NCBI GenBank assembly: GCA_013141155.1
Contig: JABFRM010000024.1
Span: 1 to 50,632, forward strand
Direction of reading: 5' to 3'
Origin: Methylococcaceae bacterium
GTDB lineage: Bacteria; Pseudomonadota; Gammaproteobacteria; Methylococcales; Methylomonadaceae
Length of the DNA stretch: 50,632 nucleotides
The notes under the pieces are model-generated. The model worked only from the letters and a program-made list of their open reading frames with translations, had not been told where the DNA came from and made no database searches. The translations under genes were made by a program, and so were the position numbers. Below are positions 26,480-36,594 of this stretch, in pieces (the first letter of the stretch is position 1; each line of letters begins with the position of its first letter).

Positions 26480-27655
26480 ATGCAAATTCCAGAAGCCATT
26501 ACCCAATTACACCCGCAGATGCTTGTCTGGCGCAGGCATTTGCACCGCTATCCTGAAACCGCTTATGAAGAAGTGCAAACCGCCGATTTTATTGCCCAAC
26601 AGTTGCGAGATTTCGGTTTTATCCCGCACACTGGCTTGGCTAAAACTGGCGTGGTTGCCAGCTTATCAGTAGGCGCCAGTACTAAAACCATCGCCTTACG
26701 TGCCGATATGGATGCCTTGCATATTCATGAACATAACGAATTCGCCTATAAATCTACGGTATCCGGTAAAATGCACGCCTGTGGACATGACGGGCATAGC
26801 GCAATGCTACTGGGTGCCGCTAAGCATTTGGTCGATACACAACAGTTTGATGGCACGGTGCATTTTATTTTTCAACCGGCAGAAGAAGGGCGGGCTGGTG
26901 CGCAACAGATGTTAGCAGAGGGTTTATTTGAACAATTCCCTAGCGATTGTGTGTTCGGCTTGCACAATTTTCCCAACGTACCCGTCGGGCATTTTGCCAT
27001 CAAAGCAGGGCCGATGATGGCGGCGTTAAATTGCTTTGAAATCACCCTAACTGGCAAAGCCTGCCATGCTGCCAAGCCACATTTAGGGCAAGACCCGATG
27101 ATAGCCGCCGCGCAATTAATCATGGCACTGCAAACCATTGTTAGCCGTAATGTTAACCCACACGAACCTGCGGTGGTTAGCGTAACCCAAATTCACAGTG
27201 GTCAAACCTGGAATGCCATCCCAGAAGAGGTCACCTTGCGCGGCACTTATCGCTGCTTTGAATACAGCGTGCAACAGTTACTGGAGCGTCGTTTACAGGA
27301 ATTGACCGAAACCTTGAGCATGGCGTTTAACGTAACCGGTCAAATCGTCTTTAATCCCGAAAATCCGGGCTATCCGGTTACCAGTAACAGCATTAAAGAA
27401 ACCGCTATTGCGGTGGCTGTGGCAACTGCGGTGGTGGGCGAGCAAGCGGTAGATTTAAACCCAGTGCCAAGCATGGGTTCGGAAGATTTTGCATTTATGC
27501 TCCAGCAAAAGCCCGGGTGCTATGTGTGGCTGGGTAACGGCAACCAGCCCTGTTGTGGGCAGTTGCATAATCCCCACTATGATTTTAATGATGACATCTT
27601 ACCGATTGGCGCCGCTTATTGGGTTAAACTGGTCGAAACTGTGTTAAATAAATAG
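26480..27655 (+). CDS. M20-family amidohydrolase (hippurate hydrolase / N-acyl amino acid deacylase type)
   Basis: 391-residue cytoplasmic metallohydrolase. Motifs of M20D carboxypeptidase-like amidohydrolases are present: RRHLHRYPETAYEE, RADMDALHIHE, the metal site HACGHDGHSAMLLGAAK, FQPAEEGRAGAQQML and GSEDFAFMLQQKPG. The exact substrate (N-acetyl amino acids, hippurate or amide conjugates) cannot be set from sequence. It follows the exporter by 50 bases; a link between them is possible but unproven. Confidence 0.9.
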   Translation: MQIPEAITQLHPQMLVWRRHLHRYPETAYEEVQTADFIAQQLRDFGFIPHTGLAKTGVVASLSVGASTKTIALRADMDALHIHEHNEFAYKSTVSGKMHACGHDGHSAMLLGAAKHLVDTQQFDGTVHFIFQPAEEGRAGAQQMLAEGLFEQFPSDCVFGLHNFPNVPVGHFAIKAGPMMAALNCFEITLTGKACHAAKPHLGQDPMIAAAQLIMALQTIVSRNVNPHEPAVVSVTQIHSGQTWNAIPEEVTLRGTYRCFEYSVQQLLERRLQELTETLSMAFNVTGQIVFNPENPGYPVTSNSIKETAIAVAVATAVVGEQAVDLNPVPSMGSEDFAFMLQQKPGCYVWLGNGNQPCCGQLHNPHYDFNDDILPIGAAYWVKLVETVLNK

Positions 27656-27666
27656 GGTGTAACGGT

Positions 27667-28242
27667 ATGAAGGAAATAATAATAAATCGCTTGGCAGTTG
27701 GATTGTTGCTGTTGGGATTTAGTCAGGTATTGTTTGCCAGTTCGTATAGGGTTGAAGTCTTGGTTTTTGCCCATAAACAGCCCAATACTGAGGTTTTTGA
27801 GCAAACCACCAGCGCCCTAAAACCGCCGGATTCAATTGTCGAGGTTGGTGCGAATAATGATTCTGGAGAGGTTGCCCTGGATGAGGAGCCGTTAAGTGGT
27901 TTAAGTGCGGCTTATCAGCAATTATCGCAGCAAGCAAATTATGCGGTTTTGTTAAAAAAAGCCTGGGTGCAAAGTATTAGCACTGATCAATCGACGCCTG
28001 CGGCACATATTCAAACTGCCGATCATACCCTAAATGGCTATGTTAGCCTGATTACCAACGGCGCCATGACCATGCAGGTGGATGTTGAATATACAGTTAC
28101 CCGAGAGAACCGTTATAATCAAACCATCAGCATAACGCCAGTGATATACCATTTAACAGAAAAACGCCCCTTGAAATTTAATGAGAGCCACTATTTTGAT
28201 CATCCTCAGATTGGCGTGATTATGTTGGTTACGCCGTTGTAA
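27667..28242 (+). CDS. CsiV-like exported protein
   Basis: 191 residues with a signal peptide (LAVGLLLLGFSQVLFAS). After it, YRVEVLVFAHKQPNTEVFEQ and the C-terminal FNESHYFDHPQIGVIMLVTP match the CsiV (cell shape integrity) family of gammaproteobacterial periplasmic proteins, which in Vibrio supports the lipoprotein that activates PBP1A. It lies 11 bases after the amidohydrolase gene. The usual partner mfd is not in the window. Confidence 0.7.
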   Translation: MKEIIINRLAVGLLLLGFSQVLFASSYRVEVLVFAHKQPNTEVFEQTTSALKPPDSIVEVGANNDSGEVALDEEPLSGLSAAYQQLSQQANYAVLLKKAWVQSISTDQSTPAAHIQTADHTLNGYVSLITNGAMTMQVDVEYTVTRENRYNQTISITPVIYHLTEKRPLKFNESHYFDHPQIGVIMLVTPL

Positions 28243-28431
28243 GGTTTAGTTTTTGCACCTGTTTTGGGTTGCAATTTTGTTACTTTATTCGCAGCGATTA
28301 GCTGTTAAAGCAAATAGCCATATCATTATGCTATGATCTTTGGAAGATTAATTTGAGTGGAAAAATCTATTCTTAAACTGTTATTATTTTTAACCCGTTA
28401 CCTTTAAGTAACCGTAATCCAATTGTTAACC

Positions 28432-30252
28432 ATGCACCCCATCATTGAGAAAGTCACGCAAGAAGTCATTAACCGTAGCCACGAGACCCGTTCCCGCTAT
28501 CTTAACTACATTAATTCCATCGCTAAAAAAGAGCCTATCCGTTCCGGCATGGGTTGCGGCAATTTAGCGCACGGTTTCGCAGCCTGTAGCGCTACTGAAA
28601 AAGCCGATTTAACCGGTATACAAAAAGCCAATATCGGCATTATTACCTCTTACAACGATATGTTATCCGCGCATCAGCCTTATAAAGATGCACCAGATAT
28701 GTTGAAAACCGCGATTCGCGAAGCGGGCGGTGTTGCACAAGTCGCCGGCGGTGTACCCGCCATGTGTGACGGCATCACGCAAGGTCAAGCGGGTATGGAA
28801 TTGTCCTTGTTCAGCCGTGATTTAATCGCGATGGCTACCGCTATCGGCATGAGCCATAATATGTTTGATGGCGCATTGTACCTAGGTGTGTGCGATAAAA
28901 TCGTACCTGGTCTATTGATTGGCGCGCTTAGCTTTGGACATTTACCCGCAGTATTCGTCCCCGCAGGTCCCATGCCCAGTGGTATCACCAATAAAGAAAA
29001 AGCCCGTGCGCGTCAAGCGTATGCGGTAGGTAAAATTGGGCGTAAAGAATTGCTGGAAGCAGAGTCTGCCTCTTACCACAGCCTCGGCACCTGCACGTTT
29101 TACGGCACGGCCAACAGCAACCAGATGATGATGGAAATCATGGGATTGCATTTGCCGGGTAGTTCGTTTGTCAATCCATACACCCCCTTGCGCGATGAAC
29201 TGACCAAAGCCGCCGCGAAACAAGTGTTGAAATTCACTGCGTTAGGGGATGATTACCGTCCTATTGCACACATGGTTTCTGAAAAAGCCATCATCAATGC
29301 CGTGATCGGCTTGCTGGCAACGGGAGGGTCAACCAATCATACCATGCACTTAATCGCTATCGCCCGCGCGGCGGGGATCGTGCTGAACTGGGACGATTTT
29401 GATACGCTGTCCAAAGCCGTGCCGCTTATCGCCAAAATTTACCCCAATGGACCTGCGGACGTGAACCATTTCCACGCGGCAGGCGGCATGGGGGTATTAA
29501 TCGCTGAGCTGTTACGTAATGGCTTGTTGCATCCCGATACGGTCACGGTTGCCGATCAGCGCGGTATGCACAGTTACACCGAAGAGCCTAAACTGATTGA
29601 CGGGGTTTTGCGCTGGGAAAAAGTATCAGAAACGTCTTTAGATACCGAAGTGTTAGGCACTATTGCCAAGCCATTTGCTACGGGCGGCGGCTTGCATGTG
29701 ATGCACGGCAATTTAGGGCGGGGTATTTCTAAATTATCCGCCGTTTCAGAAGATCACCAGATTGTAGAAGCACCCGCCGTGGTATTTGACGATCAAGAAG
29801 ACATGCTCTCTGCATTTAAACGCGGCGAATTGGAAAAAGATTTCGTCGCGGTTATCCGTTATCAAGGCCCCCGTGCCAACGGTATGCCTGAGTTGCATAA
29901 ACTCACGCCGCCGCTGGGGGTATTGCAAGATAAAGGTTTTAAAGTCGCGCTGGTCACCGATGGTCGTATGTCTGGCGCTTCCGGTAAAGTGCCGTCGGTC
30001 ATCCATTTGTGTCCTGAATGCGAAATGGGCGGCCCGTTGGCGAAGGTCCGCAATGGCGATATTATTGCGCTGAACTTACAAACTGGCGAAGTGAATGTGG
30101 TGATGGATAATGCAGAGTTTGCAGCCAGAATCCCGCTACCGAAAGCCACCACCAACCACCATTACGGCATGGGACGTGAAATGTTCGGCAACTTCCGCTT
30201 AGGCGCCTCATCCGCTGAGACGGGTGCGTCTAATTTGTTTATTGTCGATTAA
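28432..30252 (+). CDS. edd: 6-phosphogluconate dehydratase
   Basis: 606-residue Entner-Doudoroff enzyme converting 6-phosphogluconate to KDPG, of the IlvD/Edd family with a 4Fe-4S cluster. Cluster cysteines lie in [25 protein letters not shown] and [37 protein letters not shown] and [17 protein letters not shown] are further signatures. I start at the ATG (MHPIIEKV), three codons inside the frame. It is 130 bases upstream of eda, with a dispersed repeat between. In methanotrophs Edd-Eda can cleave hexose phosphate for the ribulose monophosphate cycle. Confidence 0.97.
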   Translation: MHPIIEKVTQEVINRSHETRSRYLNYINSIAKKEPIRSGMGCGNLAHGFAACSATEKADLTGIQKANIGIITSYNDMLSAHQPYKDAPDMLKTAIREAGGVAQVAGGVPAMCDGITQGQAGMELSLFSRDLIAMATAIGMSHNMFDGALYLGVCDKIVPGLLIGALSFGHLPAVFVPAGPMPSGITNKEKARARQAYAVGKIGRKELLEAESASYHSLGTCTFYGTANSNQMMMEIMGLHLPGSSFVNPYTPLRDELTKAAAKQVLKFTALGDDYRPIAHMVSEKAIINAVIGLLATGGSTNHTMHLIAIARAAGIVLNWDDFDTLSKAVPLIAKIYPNGPADVNHFHAAGGMGVLIAELLRNGLLHPDTVTVADQRGMHSYTEEPKLIDGVLRWEKVSETSLDTEVLGTIAKPFATGGGLHVMHGNLGRGISKLSAVSEDHQIVEAPAVVFDDQEDMLSAFKRGELEKDFVAVIRYQGPRANGMPELHKLTPPLGVLQDKGFKVALVTDGRMSGASGKVPSVIHLCPECEMGGPLAKVRNGDIIALNLQTGEVNVVMDNAEFAARIPLPKATTNHHYGMGREMFGNFRLGASSAETGASNLFIVD

Positions 30253-30280
30253 TGGGATACAGGATTTAGTTAAAAAATCT

Positions 30281-30309
30281 CCCCTAACCCCTCTTTTTCA
30301 AAGAAGGGA
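30281..30309. repeat. CCCCTAACCCCTC-type dispersed repeat
   Basis: Second clear copy, between edd and eda: CCCCTAACCCCTCTTTTTCA followed by AAGAAGGGA. It could form a small hairpin and reduce read-through from edd into eda. Confidence 0.6.
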
Positions 30310-30384
30310 ATGGATTCGTTACCTCGGATTTACCATTTATTTATTTCAGTAGGTTATTTGCCTGCCCACACCTAAGGAACCCCT

Positions 30385-31023
30385 ATGCAACAACACTGGA
30401 AAATTCAAGCGAAAGAAATTTTAACCGCCTGCCCTGTCATGCCAGTGATGGTTATCCAAAATGCCGACGATGCTGTCCCAATGGCGAAAGCCCTTTGTGC
30501 TGGGGGCATTCGCGTACTGGAAATCACGCTGCGTACCCCTGCGGCACTTGAGTCCATTAAGCGCATCGCCCAAGAAGTGCCGGAAGCCATCGTTGGCGCA
30601 GGCACCATCATTACCACCCACCAATTACAAGCAGTTACTGAAGCTGGTGCTGTTTTTGCCATTAGCCCTGGCCTAACCCCGACCTTACTCCATGCCGCTA
30701 ATCATGGTGCAATTGCCTTAATTCCGGGCATCTCTACGCTTTCGGAATTAATCATGGGTATGGAGTACGGTTACGACTGCTTTAAATTTTTCCCTGCGGA
30801 AGCCGCAGGCGGAATTCCTATGCTCAAAGCCATAGCAGGGCCGATTCCGCAGGTGACCTTTTGCCCGACTGGTGGCATTTCGCCACAAAATTATCAAGCT
30901 TATTTGGCGTTGGATAACGTGGCTTGTGTCGGTGGGTCGTGGTTGGTTCCGGCGGAAGCCGTTAAAGCTAAAAATTGGCAAGCGATTACTGATTTGGCGA
31001 AAGCCGCAGTTGCTGGGGCTTAG
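30385..31023 (+). CDS. eda: KDPG / 4-hydroxy-2-oxoglutarate aldolase
   Basis: 212-residue class I aldolase splitting KDPG into pyruvate and glyceraldehyde-3-phosphate. The Schiff-base Lys is in [12 protein letters not shown], the catalytic Glu in [12 protein letters not shown], and the phosphate/active-site loops are [12 protein letters not shown] and [17 protein letters not shown] upstream of the ATG gives a ribosome site. It completes the Entner-Doudoroff pair with edd. Confidence 0.97.
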   Translation: MQQHWKIQAKEILTACPVMPVMVIQNADDAVPMAKALCAGGIRVLEITLRTPAALESIKRIAQEVPEAIVGAGTIITTHQLQAVTEAGAVFAISPGLTPTLLHAANHGAIALIPGISTLSELIMGMEYGYDCFKFFPAEAAGGIPMLKAIAGPIPQVTFCPTGGISPQNYQAYLALDNVACVGGSWLVPAEAVKAKNWQAITDLAKAAVAGA

Positions 31024-31074
31024 TTATCCTATTCGCTTTAAAAAGAAGGGTGAAGAGAATGTATTTGAAAAATT

Positions 31075-31105
31075 TCTCCTAACCCCTTTTTTTTCAAAGA
31101 AGGGT
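31075..31105. repeat. CTCCTAACCCCT-type dispersed repeat
   Basis: Variant of the repeat at 22471 and 30281. The preceding AAAAGAAGGGTGAAGAG (about 31040) is a degenerate inverse arm, so the two may fold into a longer hairpin after eda. Confidence 0.5.
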
Positions 31106-31155
31106 GCTAAACGGTTACGCAATTGCAACCGTGTAAATAGTGAATTAATACTGGA

Positions 31156-32346
31156 ATGTTATTAATAATGTGGATTGAAAATTTATTTTGGGTATTGGTT
31201 TTTTTAATTATATATACTTATTTATTTTACCCATTAATACTTTTAATCATCAGTAGTGTTATCCAAAGTTTGCAAAATCCCCTTTATTTAGTTAATAAAA
31301 AAGAACACGACGTCATAGCCATAGAAAGTTGGCCGGCAGTAGCGGTTGTTATTGCAGCTTTTAATGAAGAAAAGCATATAATTGAACGCATTAATAATTT
31401 ACTGGCGCAAAATTATCCGGTCGATAAATTAACGCTTTATATTGGTTCTGATGGCAGTACTGATGATACGGTTGCTTTGGTTAATACTATTAAAGATAAG
31501 CGGGTAGTATTATTTGATTACGCGGTTAATCGCGGTAAAGTTTCAGTCTTAAACGATTTGCTGACGCATATTAACCAAACCGTGGTGGTGTTTTCCGATG
31601 CCAATGCTTTTTTTAAACCGGACGCCTTAAAAAAACTCACGCGGCATTTTGTTGGCAATAATGCTATTGCGGGTGTTTGTGGCGAATTGCAGTTAATTGA
31701 TGGCCAAAAGGGCGATAATCAAGATGGTTTATATTGGCGATTGGAGCGCTTTTTAAAATTCCATGAAGGCAAAATAAACGGCTTTTTAGGTGCTAATGGC
31801 GCAATATATGCGTTGCGACGCGAGCATTGCCAACCATTGCCAGCAGATACCATCATAGATGACTTTATGCTATTTATGAATGTGGCTCTGGCAGGGCATC
31901 AATTAATATACGATAACGAGGCCATTGCTGAAGAAGAAATTGTAACGGATAGATCCGGTGAATACAGGCGTCGTGTGCGAATTGGTGCGGGTAATTATCA
32001 AGCTTTTTTTAGATTATTATCACTCTATCATCCCAAGCAGAAATGGCGAATATTGACTTATAGCTCACATAAGGTAATACGCTGGTTTACGCCGCATTTT
32101 ATGTTGCTGCTGTTAATATTAAATGTATTATTGCTTGGTAAGTTACTGTATAAGCTTATTTTTATTGCGCAATTATTAGTATATATAACGGTTTTTGTTA
32201 TCGTTAAATATAAAAAAAATCAGCCGTTGTCGGCTTTAATTAATTTACCGGTATTTTTAATTACCATGAATTTCGCCTTGGGTCATGGTTTTATTAACTA
32301 TATTTTTGGTAATGCCAATGGCGCGTGGAAAAGAACCGAGCGTTGA
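31156..32346 (+). CDS. Membrane-anchored family-2 glycosyltransferase
   Basis: 396 residues: an N-terminal helix (FWVLVFLIIYTYLFYPLILL), a cytoplasmic GT-A domain and three to four C-terminal helices. Nucleotide-sugar motifs are VVIAAFNEEKHI, YIGSDGSTDDTV and FSDANAFF; the later acidic motif is DTIIDDFMLFM, and RRRVRIGAG stands where processive enzymes carry QxxRW. It resembles BcsA/HasA-like polymer synthases or surface-glycan transferases. The gene reads more AT-rich than its neighbours and stands alone, so lateral acquisition is possible. Product unknown. Confidence 0.82.
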   Translation: MLLIMWIENLFWVLVFLIIYTYLFYPLILLIISSVIQSLQNPLYLVNKKEHDVIAIESWPAVAVVIAAFNEEKHIIERINNLLAQNYPVDKLTLYIGSDGSTDDTVALVNTIKDKRVVLFDYAVNRGKVSVLNDLLTHINQTVVVFSDANAFFKPDALKKLTRHFVGNNAIAGVCGELQLIDGQKGDNQDGLYWRLERFLKFHEGKINGFLGANGAIYALRREHCQPLPADTIIDDFMLFMNVALAGHQLIYDNEAIAEEEIVTDRSGEYRRRVRIGAGNYQAFFRLLSLYHPKQKWRILTYSSHKVIRWFTPHFMLLLLILNVLLLGKLLYKLIFIAQLLVYITVFVIVKYKKNQPLSALINLPVFLITMNFALGHGFINYIFGNANGAWKRTER

Positions 32347-32385
32347 GATAATTTAAAAAATGGACTGGTCTCGTGTGAGACATCG

Positions 32386-33291
32386 TTAAATGGGTAAAAT
32401 AGCAAAATTAGCACATAAACTATTCTGCTCGCCTGGTAGAATCTCGATATGGTCAAAGGCAATATTGCCCATTTCAACACACACAAAATCTTTGTAGGCT
32501 TTGTTGCCTAAGTCAGATATGTTAGGCGCTGCTTGCGTCCATGGATTCCAAATGACCGCTGTTTTAGTGCTGGTAGAAGAAATCTGAATGCGACGATTGA
32601 AAGCGGCGTCCACGATAATCAACTCATTCTTTGGATCTGTATAAATACGGTCAACTTCTTCCGTAATCACAACCGCACCCTGTTGTGATTTTTCAGCATC
32701 CTGATCTAATTTATCAAAATAATGGCACCCCGCCAATCCCAAAATCTGTACGCGCCTAATATCACTAATCCGAAAATAACTGTGGAAAGCCTGGGTAATG
32801 GAAAAGGCTTTGTCGCCGGTATTATAGGTCGTCAAATTTAAGCTGAGGCTGCTGCCGATGGTAATGTCGAGTATTAATGTAAACGGCTTATGCCAGATTT
32901 CTGCATTTTCAAAGCTTTCATTAAACAAGAGCTTGATTTTGGTTTCACCATCGCTGCTCGCCTCGGTATCGGCAACTTGCCAAAAGTGATTGCGCACAAA
33001 GCCGTGATTTGCGCGGTGCAAACGCTTTGGGTCTGCTCCAAACCAAGGCCAGCAGAGGGGAATGCCGCCGCGAATCGCCTTGCCTTCGGTGTAGGCCGAT
33101 TGTTGGCTGAGAAATAATAAATCTTCGGCTTCAGCAACGGGCTGAAATGATAAAACTTGCGCCCCATAGATTGAAATTAAGGCGTTAGCGCTATGATTGT
33201 TGATCTTAATAAACGGAAAACCGCCATTGCCCGCTACAAACTCAAGCTGGCCTGCAATGCCAAAGTCGTTATTTAATTGCTTAATTTCCAT
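32386..33291 (-). CDS. D-hexose-6-phosphate mutarotase (aldose 1-epimerase family)
   Basis: 301-residue YeaD-like enzyme interconverting anomers of hexose-6-phosphates. Family motifs: IYGAQVLSFQP, AIRGGIPLCWPWFG, HGFVRNHFW, ITQAFHSYFRI and VIWNPW, and a C-terminal ILPGEQ. The start is at MEIKQLNND; 20 further upstream codons are open but not conserved-looking. Nearness to edd and eda fits sugar-phosphate metabolism. Convergent with the glycosyltransferase gene (39-base gap). Confidence 0.9.
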   Translation of the reverse strand: MEIKQLNNDFGIAGQLEFVAGNGGFPFIKINNHSANALISIYGAQVLSFQPVAEAEDLLFLSQQSAYTEGKAIRGGIPLCWPWFGADPKRLHRANHGFVRNHFWQVADTEASSDGETKIKLLFNESFENAEIWHKPFTLILDITIGSSLSLNLTTYNTGDKAFSITQAFHSYFRISDIRRVQILGLAGCHYFDKLDQDAEKSQQGAVVITEEVDRIYTDPKNELIIVDAAFNRRIQISSTSTKTAVIWNPWTQAAPNISDLGNKAYKDFVCVEMGNIAFDHIEILPGEQNSLCANFAILPI

Positions 33292-33603
33292 ATTCGTTAC
33301 GGTTAGTATTGTTGCTTTATTACACGCAAAGATTATACCAAACCCAGCCATTCATCCCGCATAAATGCTTTGCATTAAGCCATATCAACCTTTGACGGAC
33401 GTTCTCGTCGGTATTTTCTAATTTATCCTGAAAATCGTAATGGATTAAAGCCCGAAAATGGTGCGATAAATATAATATTGTACAACATTAAGTCGGCACG
33501 ATTACGCTATGGCAACAATAATTTTTCTGTAATGTCCAGATTGATAATTTATAACTAATTGTATTTTTTTATAAAATTTCAGTAAATAAAATTTTTTGGC
33601 ATT

Positions 33604-33620
33604 TTGGCACGGTATCTGCT
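33604..33620 (+). promoter_or_regulatory. Sigma-54 promoter of the uptake operon
   Basis: TTGGCACGGTATCTGCT: the -24 GG and -12 GC are separated by exactly 10 bases, and the match to TGGCACG-N4-TTGC has one mismatch. Start of transcription would be near 33631, leaving a ~140-base leader. A TGGTGC half-site at about 33457 might belong to an NtrC-type activator. Apart from this, the 33292-33603 stretch is AT-rich with nothing recognised. Confidence 0.72.
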
Positions 33621-33770
33621 TCAGTCATAGTAAGCACAGCCTGTTGGATGTGTAACAAAATCCAAGGAGGGGTATTAAAGCTTATGAGCCTTTAATTTAA
33701 GTGGGGTTGTTTTTACTAAACGGGTATAGACGCTTTGCAATTACAGGATTTATTACTTACTGAGGTCAAT

Positions 33771-35171
33771 ATGAAACACGCTGAACTTTTTACGGTTAAA
33801 AAATTAGTTAAAACTTTTTATGCTATTGCAGCGGCTGCAAGCTTAAGTTTTGTAGGTAACTTAGAGGCTGCTGAAAAGCTTGAAAAAGAAACCTTAAAAC
33901 TTGGCTTTATTAAGCTTACCGATATGGCGCCTTTGGCAGTAGCCTTTGAAAAAGGCTTTTTTGATGAAGAAGGTCTGTCGGTGCAATTGGAGGCGCAAGC
34001 CAATTGGAAAGTGTTATTTGACCGGGTGGTCAGCGGTGAGTTGGATGGTGCGCACATGCTGGCACCCCTGCCCTTGGGCGGCGCTATCGGGTTTGGCACC
34101 AAAGCCGATATTGTCAGTGCCTTTACCATGACCTTAAATGGCGACGCGATTACCGTTTCAAATGATGTTTGGAAACAAATGAAACCGCAAATCCCACAGC
34201 AGGACGGTAAACCGGTGCATCCGATTAAAGCGGACACCTTAAAGCCAGTACTTGAAAAGTACAAGGCAGAAGGTAAGCCGTTTAACATGGCGATGACCTT
34301 CCCGGTCGGCACCCATAACATAAAATTGCGTTACTGGCTGGCAGCGGGCGGCATTCATCCCGGCTTTTACGGCCCTCCGCAAGACACTTCTGGTCAGATT
34401 GGTGCTGAGGCTATGCTGTCCGTAACGCCGCCACCGCAAATGCCTGCGACGATGGATTCCGGCACCATCGTCGGTTATTGCGTGGGTGAGCCTTGGAACC
34501 AACAAGCGGTATTCAAGGGTATCGGTGTACCAGTGATCAGCGACTATGAGCTGATGAAAAACAGTGCGGAAAAAATATTTGGCGTGAGTAAAGCATTCGC
34601 CGATAAAAATCCTAAAACCCATGTGGCGGTGATTAAAGCCTTAATTCGTGCCTCAATGTGGCTGGATGCAGAGGCGAATAAAAACCGCAATGAAGGCGTG
34701 GAGATGTTGTCGCAAAAACAATATGTTGGTGCAGATTATGAGGTGATTGCCAACAGCATGAACGGCACTTTTGAATATGAAAAAGGCGATAAACGTCAGT
34801 TGCCGGATTTTAACGTGTTCTCGCGCTATAACGCTTCCTACCCTTATTACAGCGATGCAGTGTGGAACCTGACGCAAATGCGCCGCTGGGGACAAATTAA
34901 CGAAGCTAAACCAGATGCTTGGTATTTGGAAACCGCTAAAAAAGTCTATCGCCCCGATATTTTTATGGCGGCTGCTAAAGCGCTGATTGCGGAAGGCAAA
35001 GCCAAAGCCAGTGATTTCCCCGGCGAGGGTGAAACCGGTATTAAACCTGCCAGTGCTGACTTTATTGATGGTATTGCTTTTGATGCCACTAAGCCGAATG
35101 ATTATTTAAATAAATTTACAATTGGTTTAAAAGGCAAACAAGTGGTTAAAGGCGGCAAGGTGGTTGGATAA
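33771..35171 (+). CDS. NrtA/CmpA-family ABC substrate-binding protein
   Basis: 466-residue exported binding protein. A signal sequence (ending about LEAAEK) is followed by LKLGFIKLTDMAPLAVAFEK, ELDGAHMLAPLPLGGAIGFG, MTFPVGTHNIKLRYWLAAGG and TIVGYCVGEPWNQQAV, the conserved framework of NrtA (nitrate) and CmpA (bicarbonate); the His in GTHN matches a ligand residue of NrtA. An insert is seen around PPQDTSGQIGAEAML. The start has GAGGT five bases upstream. First gene of a sigma-54-controlled cluster. Nitrate, nitrite or a similar anion is likely but not proven. Confidence 0.88.
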   Translation: MKHAELFTVKKLVKTFYAIAAAASLSFVGNLEAAEKLEKETLKLGFIKLTDMAPLAVAFEKGFFDEEGLSVQLEAQANWKVLFDRVVSGELDGAHMLAPLPLGGAIGFGTKADIVSAFTMTLNGDAITVSNDVWKQMKPQIPQQDGKPVHPIKADTLKPVLEKYKAEGKPFNMAMTFPVGTHNIKLRYWLAAGGIHPGFYGPPQDTSGQIGAEAMLSVTPPPQMPATMDSGTIVGYCVGEPWNQQAVFKGIGVPVISDYELMKNSAEKIFGVSKAFADKNPKTHVAVIKALIRASMWLDAEANKNRNEGVEMLSQKQYVGADYEVIANSMNGTFEYEKGDKRQLPDFNVFSRYNASYPYYSDAVWNLTQMRRWGQINEAKPDAWYLETAKKVYRPDIFMAAAKALIAEGKAKASDFPGEGETGIKPASADFIDGIAFDATKPNDYLNKFTIGLKGKQVVKGGKVVG

Positions 35172-35292
35172 CGCCTGATCGCAAGGTTCATCGTAGTGTT
35201 CTCCCCTCTTTACAGCGGATGTTGGTTCAGTGCAAGGACGCACGTTTTTTAGGGGATAGGTATCTTTACACAGCTTCTTTTTTAGTTTTTCT

Positions 35293-35418
35293 AGTTCTCA
35301 AGCTGGAGCGCTCATCGTTATACACAAGTGCGCTGAAGCCCGTCATTCCGGCATCCATGCCGGAATGACGTACCCCTTTAGACTTGTGTATAACGATGAG
35401 CGCTCCAGCTTGGGAACT
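35293..35418. mobile_element. MITE-like element C with 37-bp terminal inverted repeats
   Basis: 126 bases. The outer arms 35293-35329 and 35382-35418 are inverted copies matching at 36 of 37 positions. The centre is a palindrome CGTCATTCCGGC...GCCGGAATGACG (35341-35370). It lies within the 324-base gap between the binding-protein and permease genes and could form a large hairpin that lowers expression of the distal genes. Confidence 0.75.
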
Positions 35419-35495
35419 GCACTGCCGAAGCCCCAGCTTCGCACATTAATCAAGGAAGCACCCTTTTATAGTTAATGAACATTTAGGAGTCCATT

Positions 35496-36512
35496 ATGCA
35501 CAATCAACTCATTAAATTTCTGAACATCACTGGCCTTACTTGGTTTGTGCCGTTCGTGAAAATGGCCGCAGGGGAAAATCCAACCCAACAAGCCCGAGAA
35601 TTACTCTTAATCATGGGCGTACCGATTATTGCGTTCCTGATGTTTTTAGGCTTGTGGAGTTTTTCGGCGTCTAAAGTCAACACCAGCCTGGGCGCAATCC
35701 CAGGGCCGGTTGCGGTTTGGCATGAGGCAGGCGGTTTATTGGACGACCATTTTGCCGAACGTGCTAAAGAGGTTGACTATTACCAACGGCAACAGGAGCG
35801 CAACGATAAAAAACACGTAGAAGATCCTACCGCTGAAATTAAGGTGCGGCCTTACAACGGACAGGCAACCTACTTGGACAAAATTTTCACCAGCCTTTAC
35901 ACGGTATTTGCAGGTTTCGTCATTGCCTCACTGATTGCGATACCGTTAGGGCTGTTATGCGGCATGAGTCCGATTTTTAACACTGCACTCAATCCCTTGA
36001 TCCAGATATTCAAGCCGGTGTCACCCTTGGCGTGGTTACCGATTGTGACATTGGTGGTCAGTGCCCTGTATGTCACGACGGATGATTCTTGGTTTGAAAA
36101 ATCCTTTTTGACCTCTGCCATTACCGTAACTTTATGTTCCTTATGGCCGACGTTGATTAACACCGCAGTAGGGGTGTCGTCTATCGACAAAGATTTGGTC
36201 AATGTCGGTAAAGTATTGCGGCTTAACTGGAGCACCCAGATTAGAAAAATCATTTTACCCTCGGCCCTGCCGTATATTTTTACGGGGATGCGTTTGTCGT
36301 TAGGGGTGGGCTGGATGGTGCTAATCGCTGCGGAAATGCTGGCACAAAATCCAGGGTTAGGTAAGTTCGTATGGGATGAATTTCAAAACGGCAGCTCTAA
36401 TTCCTTGGGCAGAATTATGGTGGCGGTGTTTACGATTGGGCTGATTGGTTTCATTTTAGACCGCATCATGCAGTCATTCCAAAAAGTGTTTTCCTTTGGT
36501 AAAGCCATTTAA
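35496..36512 (+). CDS. NrtB-like ABC permease
   Basis: 338-residue inner-membrane permease of the nitrate/taurine class. The first helix is at about 37-55 (ELLLIMGVPIIAFLMFLGLW), then a ~75-residue hydrophilic insert (GLLDDHFAERAKEVDYYQRQ region), then five helices. The coupling motif EMLAQNPGLGKFVWDEFQNG is typical. KPVSPLAWLPIVTLVV is a signature of this class. AGGAG precedes the ATG. It is separated from the binding protein by element C and followed by the fused ATPase. Confidence 0.88.
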   Translation: MHNQLIKFLNITGLTWFVPFVKMAAGENPTQQARELLLIMGVPIIAFLMFLGLWSFSASKVNTSLGAIPGPVAVWHEAGGLLDDHFAERAKEVDYYQRQQERNDKKHVEDPTAEIKVRPYNGQATYLDKIFTSLYTVFAGFVIASLIAIPLGLLCGMSPIFNTALNPLIQIFKPVSPLAWLPIVTLVVSALYVTTDDSWFEKSFLTSAITVTLCSLWPTLINTAVGVSSIDKDLVNVGKVLRLNWSTQIRKIILPSALPYIFTGMRLSLGVGWMVLIAAEMLAQNPGLGKFVWDEFQNGSSNSLGRIMVAVFTIGLIGFILDRIMQSFQKVFSFGKAI

Positions 36513-36548
36513 GGAAGAAACGAAAACGCCGCCCGTAAAACTAAATAC

Positions 36549-36578
36549 TATGCGTTCCCACGCAGTGCATGGGAGCGA
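36549..36578. repeat. Short palindromic repeat between permease and ATPase
   Basis: GCGTTCCCACGCAGTGCATG followed by GGAGCG: an inverted repeat (GTTCCCA/TGGGAGC, one mismatch) of a type common as extragenic repeats. It sits just before the Shine-Dalgarno of the ATPase gene. Confidence 0.5.
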
Positions 36579-36594
36579 AAAACAGGAGAAAACC

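Noticed and set aside
33631-33770. Possible ANTAR-type antitermination leader upstream of the NrtA-like gene
   Set aside because: Two weak hairpins exist, but their loops do not fit the hexanucleotide A1/G4 loop pattern of nasR-type leaders and no terminator follows.
36496-36594. Upstream start of the fused ATPase overlapping the permease
   Set aside because: The stretch includes a dispersed palindrome and unconserved-looking codons, while the ATG at 36595 has a strong AGGAG site.
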